A stretch of 64,000 bases of DNA from Lasiosphaeris hirsuta (taxonomy: Eukaryota; Ascomycota; Sordariomycetes; Sordariales; Lasiosphaeriaceae): the NCBI GenBank assembly GCA_030549175.1, contig JAUKUA010000001.1:8246001-8310000 (forward strand). Direction: 5' to 3'. The translations under genes and the position numbers were made by a program. Numbering within the stretch: position 1 is the stretch's first letter; the number at the start of each line of letters is the position of its first letter. The notes beneath the pieces were generated by a model. That model did not search any database. It was not told the origin of the DNA and saw only the letters and a program-made list of their open reading frames with translations. Below, piece by piece: positions 1 through 11,370 of the stretch.

Positions 1-3000
1 GTACTTCTTTCATGCTTGGACGGTTCGATTTTAGAATGCTGAGCACTCTTCGCACTGGCCTCGAAATCTAGGAGCTCCTTGGATTTCCGAAGCGGCATTT
101 TGAGCGCGTAGGCGATCTCGGCGTTTTCCCGATCACCGAAACTAATCAGCGCCCTTCCCAGGCTCGAATACGCGTCGCAGTCATTGGTGTTATCTCTGTC
201 CGTTAGATGGCGAATCGCCAGGCTCATCAGAGGCAAAGTCTTTGCCCGCGCCAGGTCTGCTTCGCCTCGTTGCGCGTACCAATGTCCCATCAGCGCTGAT
301 ATTTCCTCCAGGGGTATCCTCTCGACGCCCATGTTTGTTTGGAGCTCCCATTTCTTCAATAGCTGCTCCAACTTCGATACCAACGAGTCTGCGTCCGCTG
401 TCCTCGAATCCGTCGCATTCGTGAAATACAATGGCGCCAGGGAGAACGAAGCATTGACAGCGGCAACGGTGCCGGGATGATCCTTTACAATGCTCTCCCA
501 CATTTCGATTGCCATTTCATCATCTTGATGAAATTGAAAGTGCAACTTGGCGAGTGCAGCGTATGCCAGAGCGCGTCCAGAGCTGTCTCCAGACTCGGCT
601 GCCTGCCTCGCTACCGCGATGAAAGCGTCTCGGGCGAGATCCAGCTGACCCGTCTCGGCGCAATCAATCGAAATGAAATCGCCGGCGTATCTGTACTGTT
701 TTGTCATTTGACCAAGAATGCCTGCCTCCAGTCCCTCACGAGCCAAAAGAGACCTGACGATCCGAACAGTGTTAGGGAACTGACCCGTTTTGTGAGAGGA
801 GTAGATCATGTTGAATGCCACGCCAGGCGATTCCGGGGTAGACTCCCATGCCTGCGAGGATGCTGCGAGGGCGGCTACCTGGTTACCCAAACGCAGATTC
901 GCGTCCTGAATCAGTTCGAGTAGCATAAGTTCCCTTGTCACGGTATTGGTCGCGCATGAGGGAGGGATCTCTAGGGCACGTGAGGCGGCAGCGATTGCTT
1001 CTCCGTACTCTCCTAGGGTAAATAGCCCTTAGGCTTCCCAAGTACGCCCTTCCAGCTTTGTGGCCAGGTCGTCGCTCGTCTTAGTGGCTTGTCGGAATTC
1101 TTCTACGGTAGCAAGAAGGTGCTGGTGCGTTTTGATTCTTTCGAATGCTTTCCCAAGATTAAGATGCAAGCCCCAGGTTTTCTCCAACCCGTACAGTGAT
1201 ACCATTTGCCGAATCTCCTCTGGGGACATTCTCTCGGCTTCGTGTTCGAAAGGGCGGTTAGGAGGACACATCCATTGCCCGAGAGAGTCGCTCTGCTAGA
1301 TAAACTGTCAGCACAACCGTGTCACGATACGGATACATCACTCACTGTAGACATATATCCACGCAAAAAGAGTATTGCCAGGATTCCGTCGCCCGAACCT
1401 AATACTGGCCAACCCTCTACAATCGACTTCGCGAAGAGCCCAAGCAGAAATTCGGACGAAGCCTTTGCTCTCCACAGCCACTGCGCGTCGGGGCCAGTGC
1501 CAACCTCGTCCGTTGGGTTAGAGATGTACTCCCGAAGACGATAACAGGTGCTGTGGTTGAAGAGCTGGCACATGAACTTTTGCGCGTCGGAAACGGATTG
1601 AAATCACCGACGGAGGGAAGAAGGGTCCCTAAATAACACCGAGATCTCGTCCGATAGTTTTATAAACTCGATAGGATGGAGGGATTTGAGCACTCCGGGT
1701 TGAACCTCGGAAAGGTGGTCCAGGAAGTGGTCTGCTGAGTATTGAAGGAGATCAGGCTTTCGCCAAGGCCTTTGGTTTCTTTTCGGAATGTTTCCGGTCA
1801 GGAACAGTAAGCATGTCATGGCAATATGGGTTTGCGCGAGATTGGTCTCCATTCCTATGCCTTCGTGGAATGGGGCAGCGCGAAAGTGCTGGCCGACACT
1901 CGCATGACCAAACTCGACTGTTGCCACAAAGAACCCGTGTGGTATTTCATCTTCGTTTTCGTCTTCGTCTTCATCGTTACCGTCGCCGTTGCCACTACCC
2001 TCATCCTCGTCATCATCAAGTTCTTCTTCCTCGCCGTCGACGTCGATCCAGGGATCCAAGTCTACATCAGCCTCCGCCCGTCCCTTGACATCACTGCCGA
2101 TGGCAGATATGTCGTCTTCCTCGTCGTCAGCCTCAGGTTCTGGGTTAGCAACGCTAAAGAATGATCCAAATCTCGTTCTGAGCTCATCTTCCAGCCCCAC
2201 GATGCCATTTTGCTCGAGGTCTCTCAACTTCAGAACAAGATCGAGCTCGCCGAGGAGCAAATCGCGTTTGGCACACGTGACCCACATAATCATCTCGTTG
2301 AGGTCTTCCTTGTCAAATCCCCCCATCACTGTCAAACTCGTGATGACACGCTTGAACATGTCATCTAGGCCGAGGGGAGACTTGGCAAGGGCTTCCCGGA
2401 TGAGCTCAGGTTTGTTCATATCCTTGATTTCGGCAAGCATAGCTTGGCGAGCATGAACATACCATCGGAGCTGTTGCCGAGCGTCGTAATGATTTCCTTT
2501 CTAAGCCGCTTGCAGAGAACCGGGCGCATCTTTTTCAGGAGGGGGATCCCCTCGTCGACTCCTTTCTTGATGAATTTCTCAATGTCAGCCTTGGACGCGG
2601 AAGGTTGCACTTGTATAATCTTCGGCCGTCTCCTCTCTCCCCTCCAGGCATTGGACACGTTGTAATCCAGGTTGGGGCGCCCCAACCACATCAGTTGGAT
2701 GGCAGGAAGCTTGCGTCTATTGAACCGTAAATCTGACAGGCTTTTGGCCATTTTGACGAGTAGCTCTTGATTTCTTGGCGTGGCCTCATCAATCTCGTCG
2801 ATGACTACGAAGAGAGGCCTGGAAACCACCGTGTCGGCTCTGAAGGGTTTGACAAACAGACTCTCCCATATTGAGTTGGGACTAAGAAGATTCTTGTCTT
2901 CTCTGCAGACCGCGATGGCCAGTTGGCGGTAGGCGTCATGGAGCCTGGTGATTTGGTTGGCAATTGTTTTCAGAATGACCTCGGGCGTGTGCTGGGTATT

Positions 3001-4007
3001 CATGCCTTCCCTGATGTAAAAGTGGGCTGCGACTCAGGACTGGGACTTTCTCGTAGAATCTGGATGACTCGACACGCTAGATACGTCTTACCCGTCCCCG
3101 GTTTCCCCATGATCCACAGCACAGGGAATTCCATGCGAACCCATCTGTCAAAAAGCTTCTCCTTCCGAAGCCAATCGCCCGAAAGCTTGATCCTCGAGCT
3201 CTCGATGCCGGCATGGAATACCTCGTTGTCCCCGGCTGCACTTATGTAGAGGGCTTGCCGAAGCAGATTTCGGGTCCTGTCGGCCTCTGCTTTCTCATCC
3301 ATGCGCTGTGCCGTTGTGTATGTCTTGGCCGTGATGAGGTTGATTTCCGTTCTCACCGTTTCGTCAAGTTGATCCAACGCCCCCTGGATTTTGTTTTCTT
3401 TGCCAACGACACGCCGCATCATCTCCTTCCCTCGCCCACGTTGAATAGCCGCCTCGCCCACGTTGAATAGCCGCCTCGGCTTCGCAGAATACATCGAGCA
3501 CCGTGCAGAGAAGCTTGACAACAACCTTTCGGAGCTTGTGGTCCATCGTCCCCTGAAAATACTCGTCCAGGCGATCGCTGATTCTCGGATTCTTTTGAAC
3601 AGGTCTTCGAGTGAGTCGTACGTGTCCGTGACGGCGGAGCTGGAGTCGATGAGGAAAAGGCCGGCCTCGACAATGATGGATGCAGGGGCGAACGGCGTCA
3701 GACCGATGCCGGCCTGCGCGACTTTGCCGAGCTTCTGCAGCTGGGTCATGGTCGTCATGAACGCACCCCAGAACTTTCTACGGGAGTTTCGAAATCCTGA
3801 GAAGTCAGACTCATGCTGTTCTATCACCTTATCGAGGTCGACGTCAGTATTTACCAGCGCTTTCCATTTCTCCGTCATAGATCCTCTCTTCGACTTGCTC
3901 AAGTATTCGCTCACTGTCTCTTCCCAGAGCTGTCTCAGCTCAGCGTTCTTGTCGTCCATCGCCATCTGCCAGGGTTGGGTTCTAATGGCCAGCACCGGTG
4001 TTACCAC
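1..4007 (-). pseudogene. Goodbye-NACHT-TPR STAND (NLR-like) pseudogene, 3' end outside window
   Basis: Fungal STAND receptor remnant. The N-terminal part (4007 to about 3150) looks like the Goodbye effector-linked domain and probably starts at the Met-Ala-Met-Asp-Asp near 3965. A Walker A motif, GKPGTGKTYL, lies near 3090. A Walker B motif, LFVVIDEIDE, lies near 2800. An acidic linker follows near 2000, and helical TPR-like repeats run from about 1290 to base 1, where the frame is still open. Breaks: a 1-nt loss near 3585; a 22-bp tandem duplication at 3431-3474 that restores frame; 1-nt shifts near 3030 and near 2437; an in-frame TGA at 1604-1606; and an in-frame TAA at 1029-1031. A 50-nt intron (1296-1345, GTGAGT donor, CTGAC branch, TAG acceptor) joins the flanking frames perfectly. 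CGA-to-TGA and CAA-to-TAA changes would explain both stops. Domain names come from motif recognition. Assembly error at some of the indels cannot be excluded. Confidence 0.78.
3431..3474. repeat. 22-bp tandem duplication inside the STAND pseudogene
   Basis: The unit ctcgcccacgttgaatagcc plus gc occurs twice in a row, followed by the start of a third copy (ctcgg). Because 22 is not a multiple of three, it shifts the frame by one. This compensates the upstream 1-nt loss near 3585, so the open frame survives although about 36 residues between the two lesions are read out of phase. Confidence 0.9.
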
Positions 4008-4011
4008 CTAG

Positions 4012-4481
4012 TCCAAGAAGGTTGGTACGGAATCGGCCACCCAAAGGGACGTGCTCTGTTCGCGAAAGGAAGGAGGGCGGGGATGGGAGGAAGAATACAC
4101 TTGTTCACCATGCATCCCAGCTCTCCGCGGGGTTAGCGGGGAAGTTGCATCGAGCATCGACCGTGGCGTACCAAGAATGAGTCGATTGGCTCTATCCTGC
4201 GAAGACTTTCAACAAGTGATAAGCTTGATTGATTGATGTATTTATAGGGTTCCGCTCCGGAGGGGGCAATCGCACGGCAAGGCTCTCAAAGTCCTCGCAA
4301 ACGCCAAAGGCCAGAACTAACTCTGAAATAAGTAAGGAGGAGATCCACCACCCTGAGTCCACCAATCCAATAGGAGAATCCTGGGCCGGTCGCGGGCCCG
4401 GCCGCGGGCCACCTGCGTTCCCGGACCTACATTACCTTGGCCCACCCCGGCCGTCGCACCAGATAACAAGGAGAGTGCCCG
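4012..4481. other. Intergenic, no gene seen
   Basis: This spans the 5' side of the STAND pseudogene and the 3' side of the first acetyltransferase. It is GC-rich around 4390-4450. The short open frames here have no recognisable content. Confidence 0.6.
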
Positions 4482-5255
4482 TCACTTTGTTCTAGCCATG
4501 ACCGCCTCAACTTTCTCCTTCACTCCCTCTTCCCAGTCATCCCAACATACACTCAACACCACCGTGTCCCTCCCAAGATGACCCTCGGGGCTTCCAGGCG
4601 GCAACGCCCTCCCATTCCCAATCTTATGATTCTTGGCCCCGTCCGGATACAGATAATGCCACCGGAAAACACCGTCTCTCCGAAAGCCCAACCTCTCGGC
4701 CACCCGAATCGAAGCCGTATTCATACTACTGGTCAACCACTCGACACGCCGGAGACCCAAGCCTCCATCCTCGACGCTGTCCAAGGCATACTGCATCATC
4801 AACCCCGCCGCGTTGCTCGTGACATGGGTGCGATGATATGCTGGGAGGGTCACGACACCACCAATCTCGGTCGATAAATGCACACCCGACGTCCTGATGT
4901 AGGACATCATGCCGGCGAGCCCGCCTTCGTCGTCCTCGGCCGAGGGCGGTCGGGTCTTGTCGATGACGGCGAATGTCACCCACCCGGACACTTTTTGGGG
5001 CCATTCGACCAGGAATTTCTCAATGAACTCGGGGGTTGTGGTGAATGGCCCCAGTGGCATGTGCGCGTAGAGTTCGGGGTGGGGAGCGCAGCCGGAAACG
5101 AAGGCTTCGGCATGGCGCTCTACCTGTGTCCACGTTAGTGTGGGAGCGATGCAAGGTTCGGAGGAGGGGATGGAACGGACGAGGAAGGGTGTTAACTTGA
5201 CACGGTCGTTGGCGAGTTCCGTGACGGGGAAGGGAAACGTGTGCTGGTCAGTCAT
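4482..5255 (-). CDS. GNAT family N-acetyltransferase (RimJ-like)
   Basis: Single-exon 257-aa protein. The start chosen is the ATG at 5255 (MTDQHTFPFP), because the longer in-frame extension upstream has no conserved look. Residues from about 165 on carry the acetyl-CoA fold: a beta strand EIGGVVTLPAYH, a helix rich in Ala and Met, then the classic RimJ-type motif with Asn, Ser, Arg, Ala-Glu-Arg-Leu-Gly-Phe (SMNTASIRVAERLGF) and a following Trp-His-Tyr. This is the COG1670-type arrangement found in fungal proteins that acetylate small molecules or protein N-termini. The substrate cannot be told. It sits head to head with a second GNAT gene, 306 bp between start codons, so the two probably share a promoter. 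Confidence 0.85.
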   Translation of the reverse strand: MTDQHTFPFPVTELANDRVKLTPFLVRSIPSSEPCIAPTLTWTQVERHAEAFVSGCAPHPELYAHMPLGPFTTTPEFIEKFLVEWPQKVSGWVTFAVIDKTRPPSAEDDEGGLAGMMSYIRTSGVHLSTEIGGVVTLPAYHRTHVTSNAAGLMMQYALDSVEDGGLGLRRVEWLTSSMNTASIRVAERLGFRRDGVFRWHYLYPDGAKNHKIGNGRALPPGSPEGHLGRDTVVLSVCWDDWEEGVKEKVEAVMARTK

Positions 5256-5561
5256 GGTGAAATGCGTACTGTTGAGTTTGATGACGGTGTGGTAAACAGA
5301 TGTAAGTTCAAGTTGTGGATAGTAGAAAACCCGTGGCTTTATTAAAGCGGTGTGTAGAGGCATATTCCCGCGCCCTTCATTGACATCGCGGTGTCCGATA
5401 TCGCCGGCTCGGAGACCCGGTTGCATCACATGCACCATGGAGGATCAATGTGTATTGGAAGGGAAGCCTCCCCCACCTGCGCAGCCGCCGAAGAAAATGC
5501 ACATGGGAAAGTCCTCGCAACTTCGCTTCATTCACTTGTCCAGTCCTTCCGGACCATATCC
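5256..5561. promoter_or_regulatory. Shared bidirectional promoter region of two GNAT genes
   Basis: 306 bp lie between the start codons of two divergent acetyltransferase genes. No canonical element is claimed. The role is inferred from the divergent arrangement. Confidence 0.5.
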
Positions 5562-6245
5562 ATGGCAGCCGACACGAGCACCGCGAATGCTCTCAAACTC
5601 GAAGATGCAACAGCAGATGACATCCCCGCACTCGTCGAAATCTGGTTCGCCGCATTTCACAACGACCCCGCCTTAGCACACCTGTGGCCTAACACAGGCG
5701 GCGTGCGAAAGTGGTGGGAAGACGCTAACCGGAATGACATGCTCAACAAGCTGACCTTCCATCGGTACATCAAGATCGTTGACACGGAGTCGACAGACCT
5801 CCAACGCAAACCACGCATTGCTGCCTGGGCGAAGTGGGATTTGTCGATGCCGGAAGAGAGGGGACGTCGTTACCCGCCATGGCATGAGGACATGCCTGCT
5901 GGGGAGTGTGATGTCTTTTTCGGCCGCGAGGAGACCGAGAGGAGGAGGGTAATGGGCAGCTTGAAGCATTTCTGTGAGTGAAGCAGTCCTGAGGTACATT
6001 GAGAGAAGGGCTGATCAAGGACGACTTGAACAGATCTCGACACGCTCGTCACCCACCCGGGCTACCAACGCCGAGGCGCCGGCCTAATGCTCCTTCAATG
6101 GGGGTGTAATCTGGCAGACGAACATGGTGTTGGCGCGTACGTGGATGCCAGCAAGGCTGGTGCGCGGTTATACGAGAGATGCGGCTTCGTCGATGAGAGT
6201 GGATCGGATGCTGGTGATGTCGCGTCCATGGCTCGGCGGCCGTAG
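5562..6245 (+). CDS. GNAT family N-acetyltransferase, two exons
   Basis: Exons are 5562-5973 and 6034-6245, with a 60-nt intron (GTGAGT donor, AACAG acceptor). The joined frame gives 207 aa. The start is the ATG of MAADTSTANALK; upstream in-frame codons exist but look like leader. The N-terminal half has the typical opening strand and helix (IPALVEIWFAAFHNDPA). After the splice, LDTLVTHPGYQRRGAG supplies the acetyl-CoA pyrophosphate-binding loop (Gln/Arg-x-x-Gly-x-Gly), and GARLYERCGFVDE is the C-terminal Gly-Phe strand. This matches the fungal GNAT group with a small-molecule substrate, which cannot be assigned. Its divergent neighbour is another GNAT of a different subfamily. Confidence 0.88.
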
Positions 6246-6369
6246 CTTCAAGTCGTAAACACCTCCAGCTGTTCCGTACAAGTATTTGGTTGTTGCGGAA
6301 TAGTCACACGAGTTCGGAGAACATGATCGATTCTGTCCAAAACTCAAAATCGCTCACCCACGCTTTCCC

Positions 6370-7130
6370 ATCCTAGCCGCTGGTTTCCGGGAACTCTGTA
6401 ATCTTCATTACACCAAACGCCGAAGATGCACTGCGCAAGCTCCGGGAGCGCAACAAATAAAAATGGATCGATACCACCTCTCTGGTGATGATCAATACCC
6501 CCCTCCACCTCCAGAGGAACAACTCTACGTATTTTTCGATGAGAATTTCCACCATTCTTGGCCACCTTTGGGAAGTTGAGGACCAAAAGACTATGAAAGA
6601 TCTCGTCTACTAACCGGATAGGACAGTGGTGGCTCTGTTTTCCCCAAACATTGGTGTGGCCCTTGATGCTTTCCGCACCATGTTTCCGATGGGATACCCG
6701 GAGATGAGTCGTCTGTGGGAGCAACAGCGGCTCACCTCCGTCATCGCTAACCTTGCGGTCTTCTCTTTCGAAACTACCAATCCCGGCAAGTGAACAAAGA
6801 GGCCTACTCGGCGGCTTTCATGAATCTCGCTACCTACGTCATCGGATATTGATATATAGCAGAGGCGGAGGGAAGAGGCTGTCTTATCAACGGAATGCTC
6901 GTGACATGGAAAGACTCGGCCGCTATCCAGAGTCGACAAGAGAAGGGGACCTGGTGGCCCTCATATCGGGAGCACGACATCCTTACATACTCCAGCAGGA
7001 GGAAGCAGGATATAGGCTCATTGGCCCAGCCATTATTACAGGGCTCATGGTGATGGAGGGTGAAGAGTGTCCTGTGACGACAGATGAGGACGGGGTGGTG
7101 CAAGGTGAGGAGAACCTTGAGGGGTTTTAA
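6370..7130 (+). pseudogene. C-terminal relic of a HET-domain protein
   Basis: The best preserved piece (about 6930-7130) reads STREGDLVALISGARHPYIL and then a Gly-Pro-Ala-Ile-Ile-x-Gly-Leu-Met segment, the usual C-terminal signature of fungal heterokaryon-incompatibility proteins. It is preceded by GKR-type residues in the usual place. Upstream, between stops and frame changes, are stretches such as ALFSPNIGVALDAFRTMFPM (about 6634) and AYSAAFMNLATYVIGY (about 6800) that may or may not belong to the same ancestor. No HET catalytic-like core and no start are visible, so this is a fragment. Confidence 0.55.
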
Positions 7131-8434
7131 GCTAATTTGAATTCAAAATATTGGCAATAATATGTCCGGGAAACTCCATATGATAATGAAGTACTAGTCG
7201 AGATCGACTCGGCGGGTGCTCAATGAGGAGAGCAAGCTGCCAAGAAATCAAGAAGGCAAGTCGGTCCCAGCATTTTCTAGGCCGCTTGGAATCCCGTTGC
7301 AGCCGGCACCCACCACTGCCACTGGCAGTCAAAATGGCGCTGTCGTGGCACCATATTGTTCATTTATCACCCTCGTTGCAGATACCGACCTGTTACAGTC
7401 GGTTACCCGAATCTCGAATGTGCCATTCTCGCGTCATCTTGCGGCACGAACGCGAGGTACACCAATTGGGTGTTGTCAAAACTGGCCAATCAGCTGCCTC
7501 AATGCGTCTGGGCGACGGCGGTCCAGGCTCCTGCAATGCCCGCAACGACGAGCTGGGTGCCACCGATGGTATAAACGATGGGCGAGACTCAGCCTTGGGT
7601 TTCCTCGGAGAGTCAGACGGATAAAAGTGTTTCAATAATGTTGGGGCCGTTGGGAGATATAAACACAAGAGCTCAAGTCATTTGCAGTCTTGACTTTGTT
7701 TGCACATCTCCCAACCACTACCACAACCAGCCACGAATATTTTTCACCGCACTGTTGCATCCCACGTAGCTTGGCGAACGGTCCAAGACAGATAATGAAA
7801 TGATCCCGGCATATGATGGAGTGATATATCACCTCGCATCTCCTTCCCCGCCAAAACATGTGGGAGCACCTTCAGCTCCTCTGCCGCATCTTACTGGCTA
7901 CAACCCAACCTAGCTTGGTGATATCTAGTCTTCAAGCAGATTAGAGGGGCAACGTGGGGGTCTAGACTCTAGAGACGGCAATTTGGGCCCCGGAGGATCG
8001 TCACTAGTAAAGCTACAACTCAACGTCCTCCGGCTGGGAGACCCCGGAATACGCCCAACGACGGCGGTCTCGACCCACACGGAGCGGATATCTGCTCGAA
8101 AGAAGAAACGCACGCCATTTTGCGATAAGACACGAAAACCTCAACATAGCATCGTCCCGGATCTAGAGACGGAGATAAGCCGCCAAGGAGGTCTGGCCAA
8201 CATGTGAGCCATGCCAAGGTGCCGAGTACCAGGCCATCGGCACCGCTCACAGATGTCGGGCACTCCCCGCGAAAATGCATATATTACCCTACACACCCGC
8301 AAGGGAGTTTCATTCCCGACACCGATGCCACCATGACAGCGATCGTCGCGTGTGCTTGACGTTCCACAGCATCGCCACGCTCTCCGTTCGGTACCCGTAC
8401 CCCTGAACAACCCCCCCCTTGGCCTCCCGCCATC
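7131..8434. other. Intergenic, no gene seen
   Basis: About 1.3 kb. Both strands carry several open frames of 60-140 codons, but none shows a recognisable domain or good splice-supported extension. The last part is the 5' flank of the MFS transporter. Confidence 0.55.
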
Positions 8435-10361
8435 ATGCCAGTCGTTATCTCGCCCCGAGATGGGCCCACTGGCGCCCAAGACACGGGCACCGACCCCCCC
8501 GCCCCCCCGGGCATCTTCTCCGCCACCTCGTCCGACTCTGACGAGAAGAGCCCGGCCACCACGACCGTGACGGCCATCCCCGAGCTCGCGGTCCCGCTCG
8601 AGGAGAAACGGTTTTGGTGGCAGCGCACGCGCAACTTCGACGGCGACGCCATCGCGACGCAGCCGTCCGTGTACGACGACCCCGAGACCGCGCGGGCGTA
8701 CGCGCCTCGCGCCGACTGGGAGAACCTGCGCCGGTTCGATCCGCTCTTCCGGTGGACGTGGAACGAAGAGTACCGGCTTATCCGTAAGATTGACTTGCGT
8801 ATCATGGTCTTTGCGTGTATCATGTTCATGGCGCTCGAGTTGGACCGGGCGAATATCAGTCAGGCGGTGACGGATAATATGCTGGGGGAGCTGAAGATGA
8901 CGACGGATGATTTTAACATGGGCTTTACCGTGTTTCGGCTCGCGTTTTTGTGTGCTGAGTTGCCGTCGCAGCTGGTGAGCAAGTGGATCGGGCCGGATCG
9001 GTGGATTCCGGCGCAGATTACGCTGTGGAGTATCGTGTCGCTCAGTCAGTTTTGGTTGAATGGGAGGACGACATTCTTGTTGACCCGGGCGTTGCTGGCG
9101 CTGCTGCAGGGGGGTTTATTCCCGATGTGGGTGTCTTGTCCAAGATTGATCGAGGGAGAGAGGAGAAGCTGACTGGAATCCCGCAGATCATCCTGTATCT
9201 GTCGTACTTTTACAAGTCTCACGAACTGTCGCTTCGGCTGGGCTTCTTCTGGACGGCCATGTCGATTGCCGATATCCTGGCTGGGCTCTTTGCTGCCGGC
9301 ATACTCAAGCTCCGTGGCCATCTGGCAACGTCGGGATGGAGGTGGCTGTTCATGCTGGAGGGGTTGATGACGTTGGTCATTGGCCTGCTGGCATTTGTGC
9401 TCATGCCGCCGTCCCCAACCCAGACGAAGAACTGGTTTCGTGGCAAGAAGGGGTGGTTCACTGAACGGTATGCATGCTCCCTACTCTATCTTGCAGAGCC
9501 CGAGATCTGACAGACAGACAAACAGCGAGGAGAAAATCATGATTAATCGCGTCATCCGCGATGACCCCAGCAAGGGCGACATGCACAACCGACAGCCCAT
9601 CACACCCAAGCTGCTCTGGAAGAGCATGTCCGACTACGACCTCTGGCCGCTATATATTATCGGCTTGATGTTCCAGCTGCCGTCCTCGCCCCCCGGGCAG
9701 TACCTGACGCTCACGCTGAGAGGGCTCGGCTTCGACACCTTCAAGACCAACCTGCTCACCATCCCTTCCGTGTTCCTGCACATGGTGACCATGATGGCCC
9801 TGACATATGTCGCCGAGATTTGGAAGGAGTTGACCTTCACGGCCCTGTTCGCCCAGGTGTGGATGTTTCCATTCATCGTCTTTATCTATGTCGTCGACAT
9901 CACCCAGATCAACAAGTGGACTGCCTGGGTAATCCTCACCCTGCTGCTGGCTTATCCGTCTCGTGAGTCCCCTTCCCTCCGCCCTTTCCGCCTCTCAGAG
10001 ACTGACACAAACCACAGCACACCCCCTGCAGGTAGGCTGGAACAGCCGCAACTCCAACACGGTCCGCTCCCGCACCGTCTCGGCAGCGTTGTACAACATG
10101 TTCTGCCAGACCGGCGGAATCATCTCGGCCAACATATACCGCTCCGACGACGCCCCGCGATACAAGCGCGGAAACGGCGTGTTGCTGGGTCTTCTCATCT
10201 CAAACATAGCTATCTACGTCCTCACTAAGGGGTACTACGTCTGGAGAAACAAGAGCCGGGATCACAAGTGGAATGCTCTCACGGCTGAGGAGAAGCAGAA
10301 TTATTTGGACACGACGAAAGAGGAGGGGAATAAGAGGTTGGACTTTAGGTTTCACCATTAG
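8435..10361 (+). CDS. MFS transporter, allantoate permease (Dal5) family, with a one-base frameshift
   Basis: Exons are 8435-9126, 9187-9467, 9526-9962 and 10018-10361. Introns of 60, 58 and 55 nt have GTGGGT, GTATGC and GTGAGT donors. Exon 1 is one base short: the run of six G at 9109-9114 must have been seven for GG-FIPD to join the downstream frame. With that base the product would be about 584 aa, with 12 expected membrane helices. Family features are a long acidic N-terminus, [20 protein letters not shown] at helix 1, [11 protein letters not shown], a Trp-Arg-Trp-Leu-Phe loop, and a C-terminus ending near KRLDFRFHH. Members import allantoate, ureidosuccinate, nicotinate or related anions at the plasma membrane. 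The lesion is either a homopolymer sequencing error or a recent null allele; everything else is intact. Confidence 0.85.
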
Positions 10362-11370
10362 TTGGTATTGGTGTGGGAGTGAGTTGGGGGCTGGGGGGGG
10401 GGGGGGGGGGAGGGGTTGAATTTTGGCATTCCTTTTGGGAAGTTGGCGTACTAGTTGGGTGGATGTACAAGTGCTCTTTTGTGACAGCCTCGAGACAAAT
10501 GAACACTGGCGATCAATACCACTGTTCACTCGCGAAAAGTTGATATTCTTACTTTCAGAACTAGTGCAGGTTATCGCTGAAGTGATTCGAGATGTTTTGT
10601 CAAGAAACAAAGCCCATTTGCCGCTGTAGTTTGATATGATATCAAGCATAGCCTTCTCTTTGCCAACAATATAGTTGTAGCAGCAGCACCAGTCGGTCGG
10701 CCAACCCTTTCTTTCCCTACTTTGATGCTGTCGAGCTCTGTCCAGAGACCTCTTTCGTATTCACACCATAGGTTATGAATGTTCAGGCCATTGGCATTTG
10801 AACCAAAGCAATTCGCTGATGTGCTTTGGAAGTAAGAGATTGAACCCGCAATTCAAATTCCTGATGCTTCCTGTGAAGATCCAGGATTTTGGAGCTTCGA
10901 TCTGGCTCGATATCTTTCTTTGCGTTGACGCACTGAAACCTGAAGTTTGACAACGACCGTTGGCAGTCATTGAGAACATAATAAATCCTCGGCCTGTCAT
11001 CTGGCTCCTCATGCTAGTCTTGAGCTGTGGTTGCTGTCACTGGGCGGGGGGGACGTGATTTTCTGAACTTATCCCACCATGATAGTGGAAGAGTGTCAAG
11101 TTCCAAGCGAGGCAGTGAAGGTTGCCGAAAGCCAGTGTCTATCAAGTTCGTTTCGGCTTCATGCCCATACCCGACGGGCATCACACGGTAGGACAAGTTT
11201 CTGGGTGAGGAAGACTTGAAATGTCTATACTTTTCAATGAGTTTAGGCCGAATCTCCTGGTTTGACGGCGGTACCCAGGAAACCTCGCTGTGCCATATTG
11301 CCCGGCCCGATCCAGCCCACTGCTGCGTGACCCAGCCCGCACGGACCCGAGGTTTGGCTCGGAGGGTTCT
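10362..11370. other. Intergenic with poly-G run, no gene seen
   Basis: Contains an 18-base G run at 10393-10410 just after the transporter stop. The rest shows no supported coding sequence. Confidence 0.6.

Noticed and set aside
1296..1345. Frameshift in the STAND pseudogene between its two C-terminal frames
   Set aside because: A 50-nt intron with GTGAGT, CTGAC and TAG joins the two frames exactly, so this is not a lesion.
1989..2456. Ser-rich plus-strand frame opposite the STAND pseudogene
   Set aside because: It is the antisense shadow of the acidic linker codons; poly-Ser opposite Asp/Glu runs is a common artefact.
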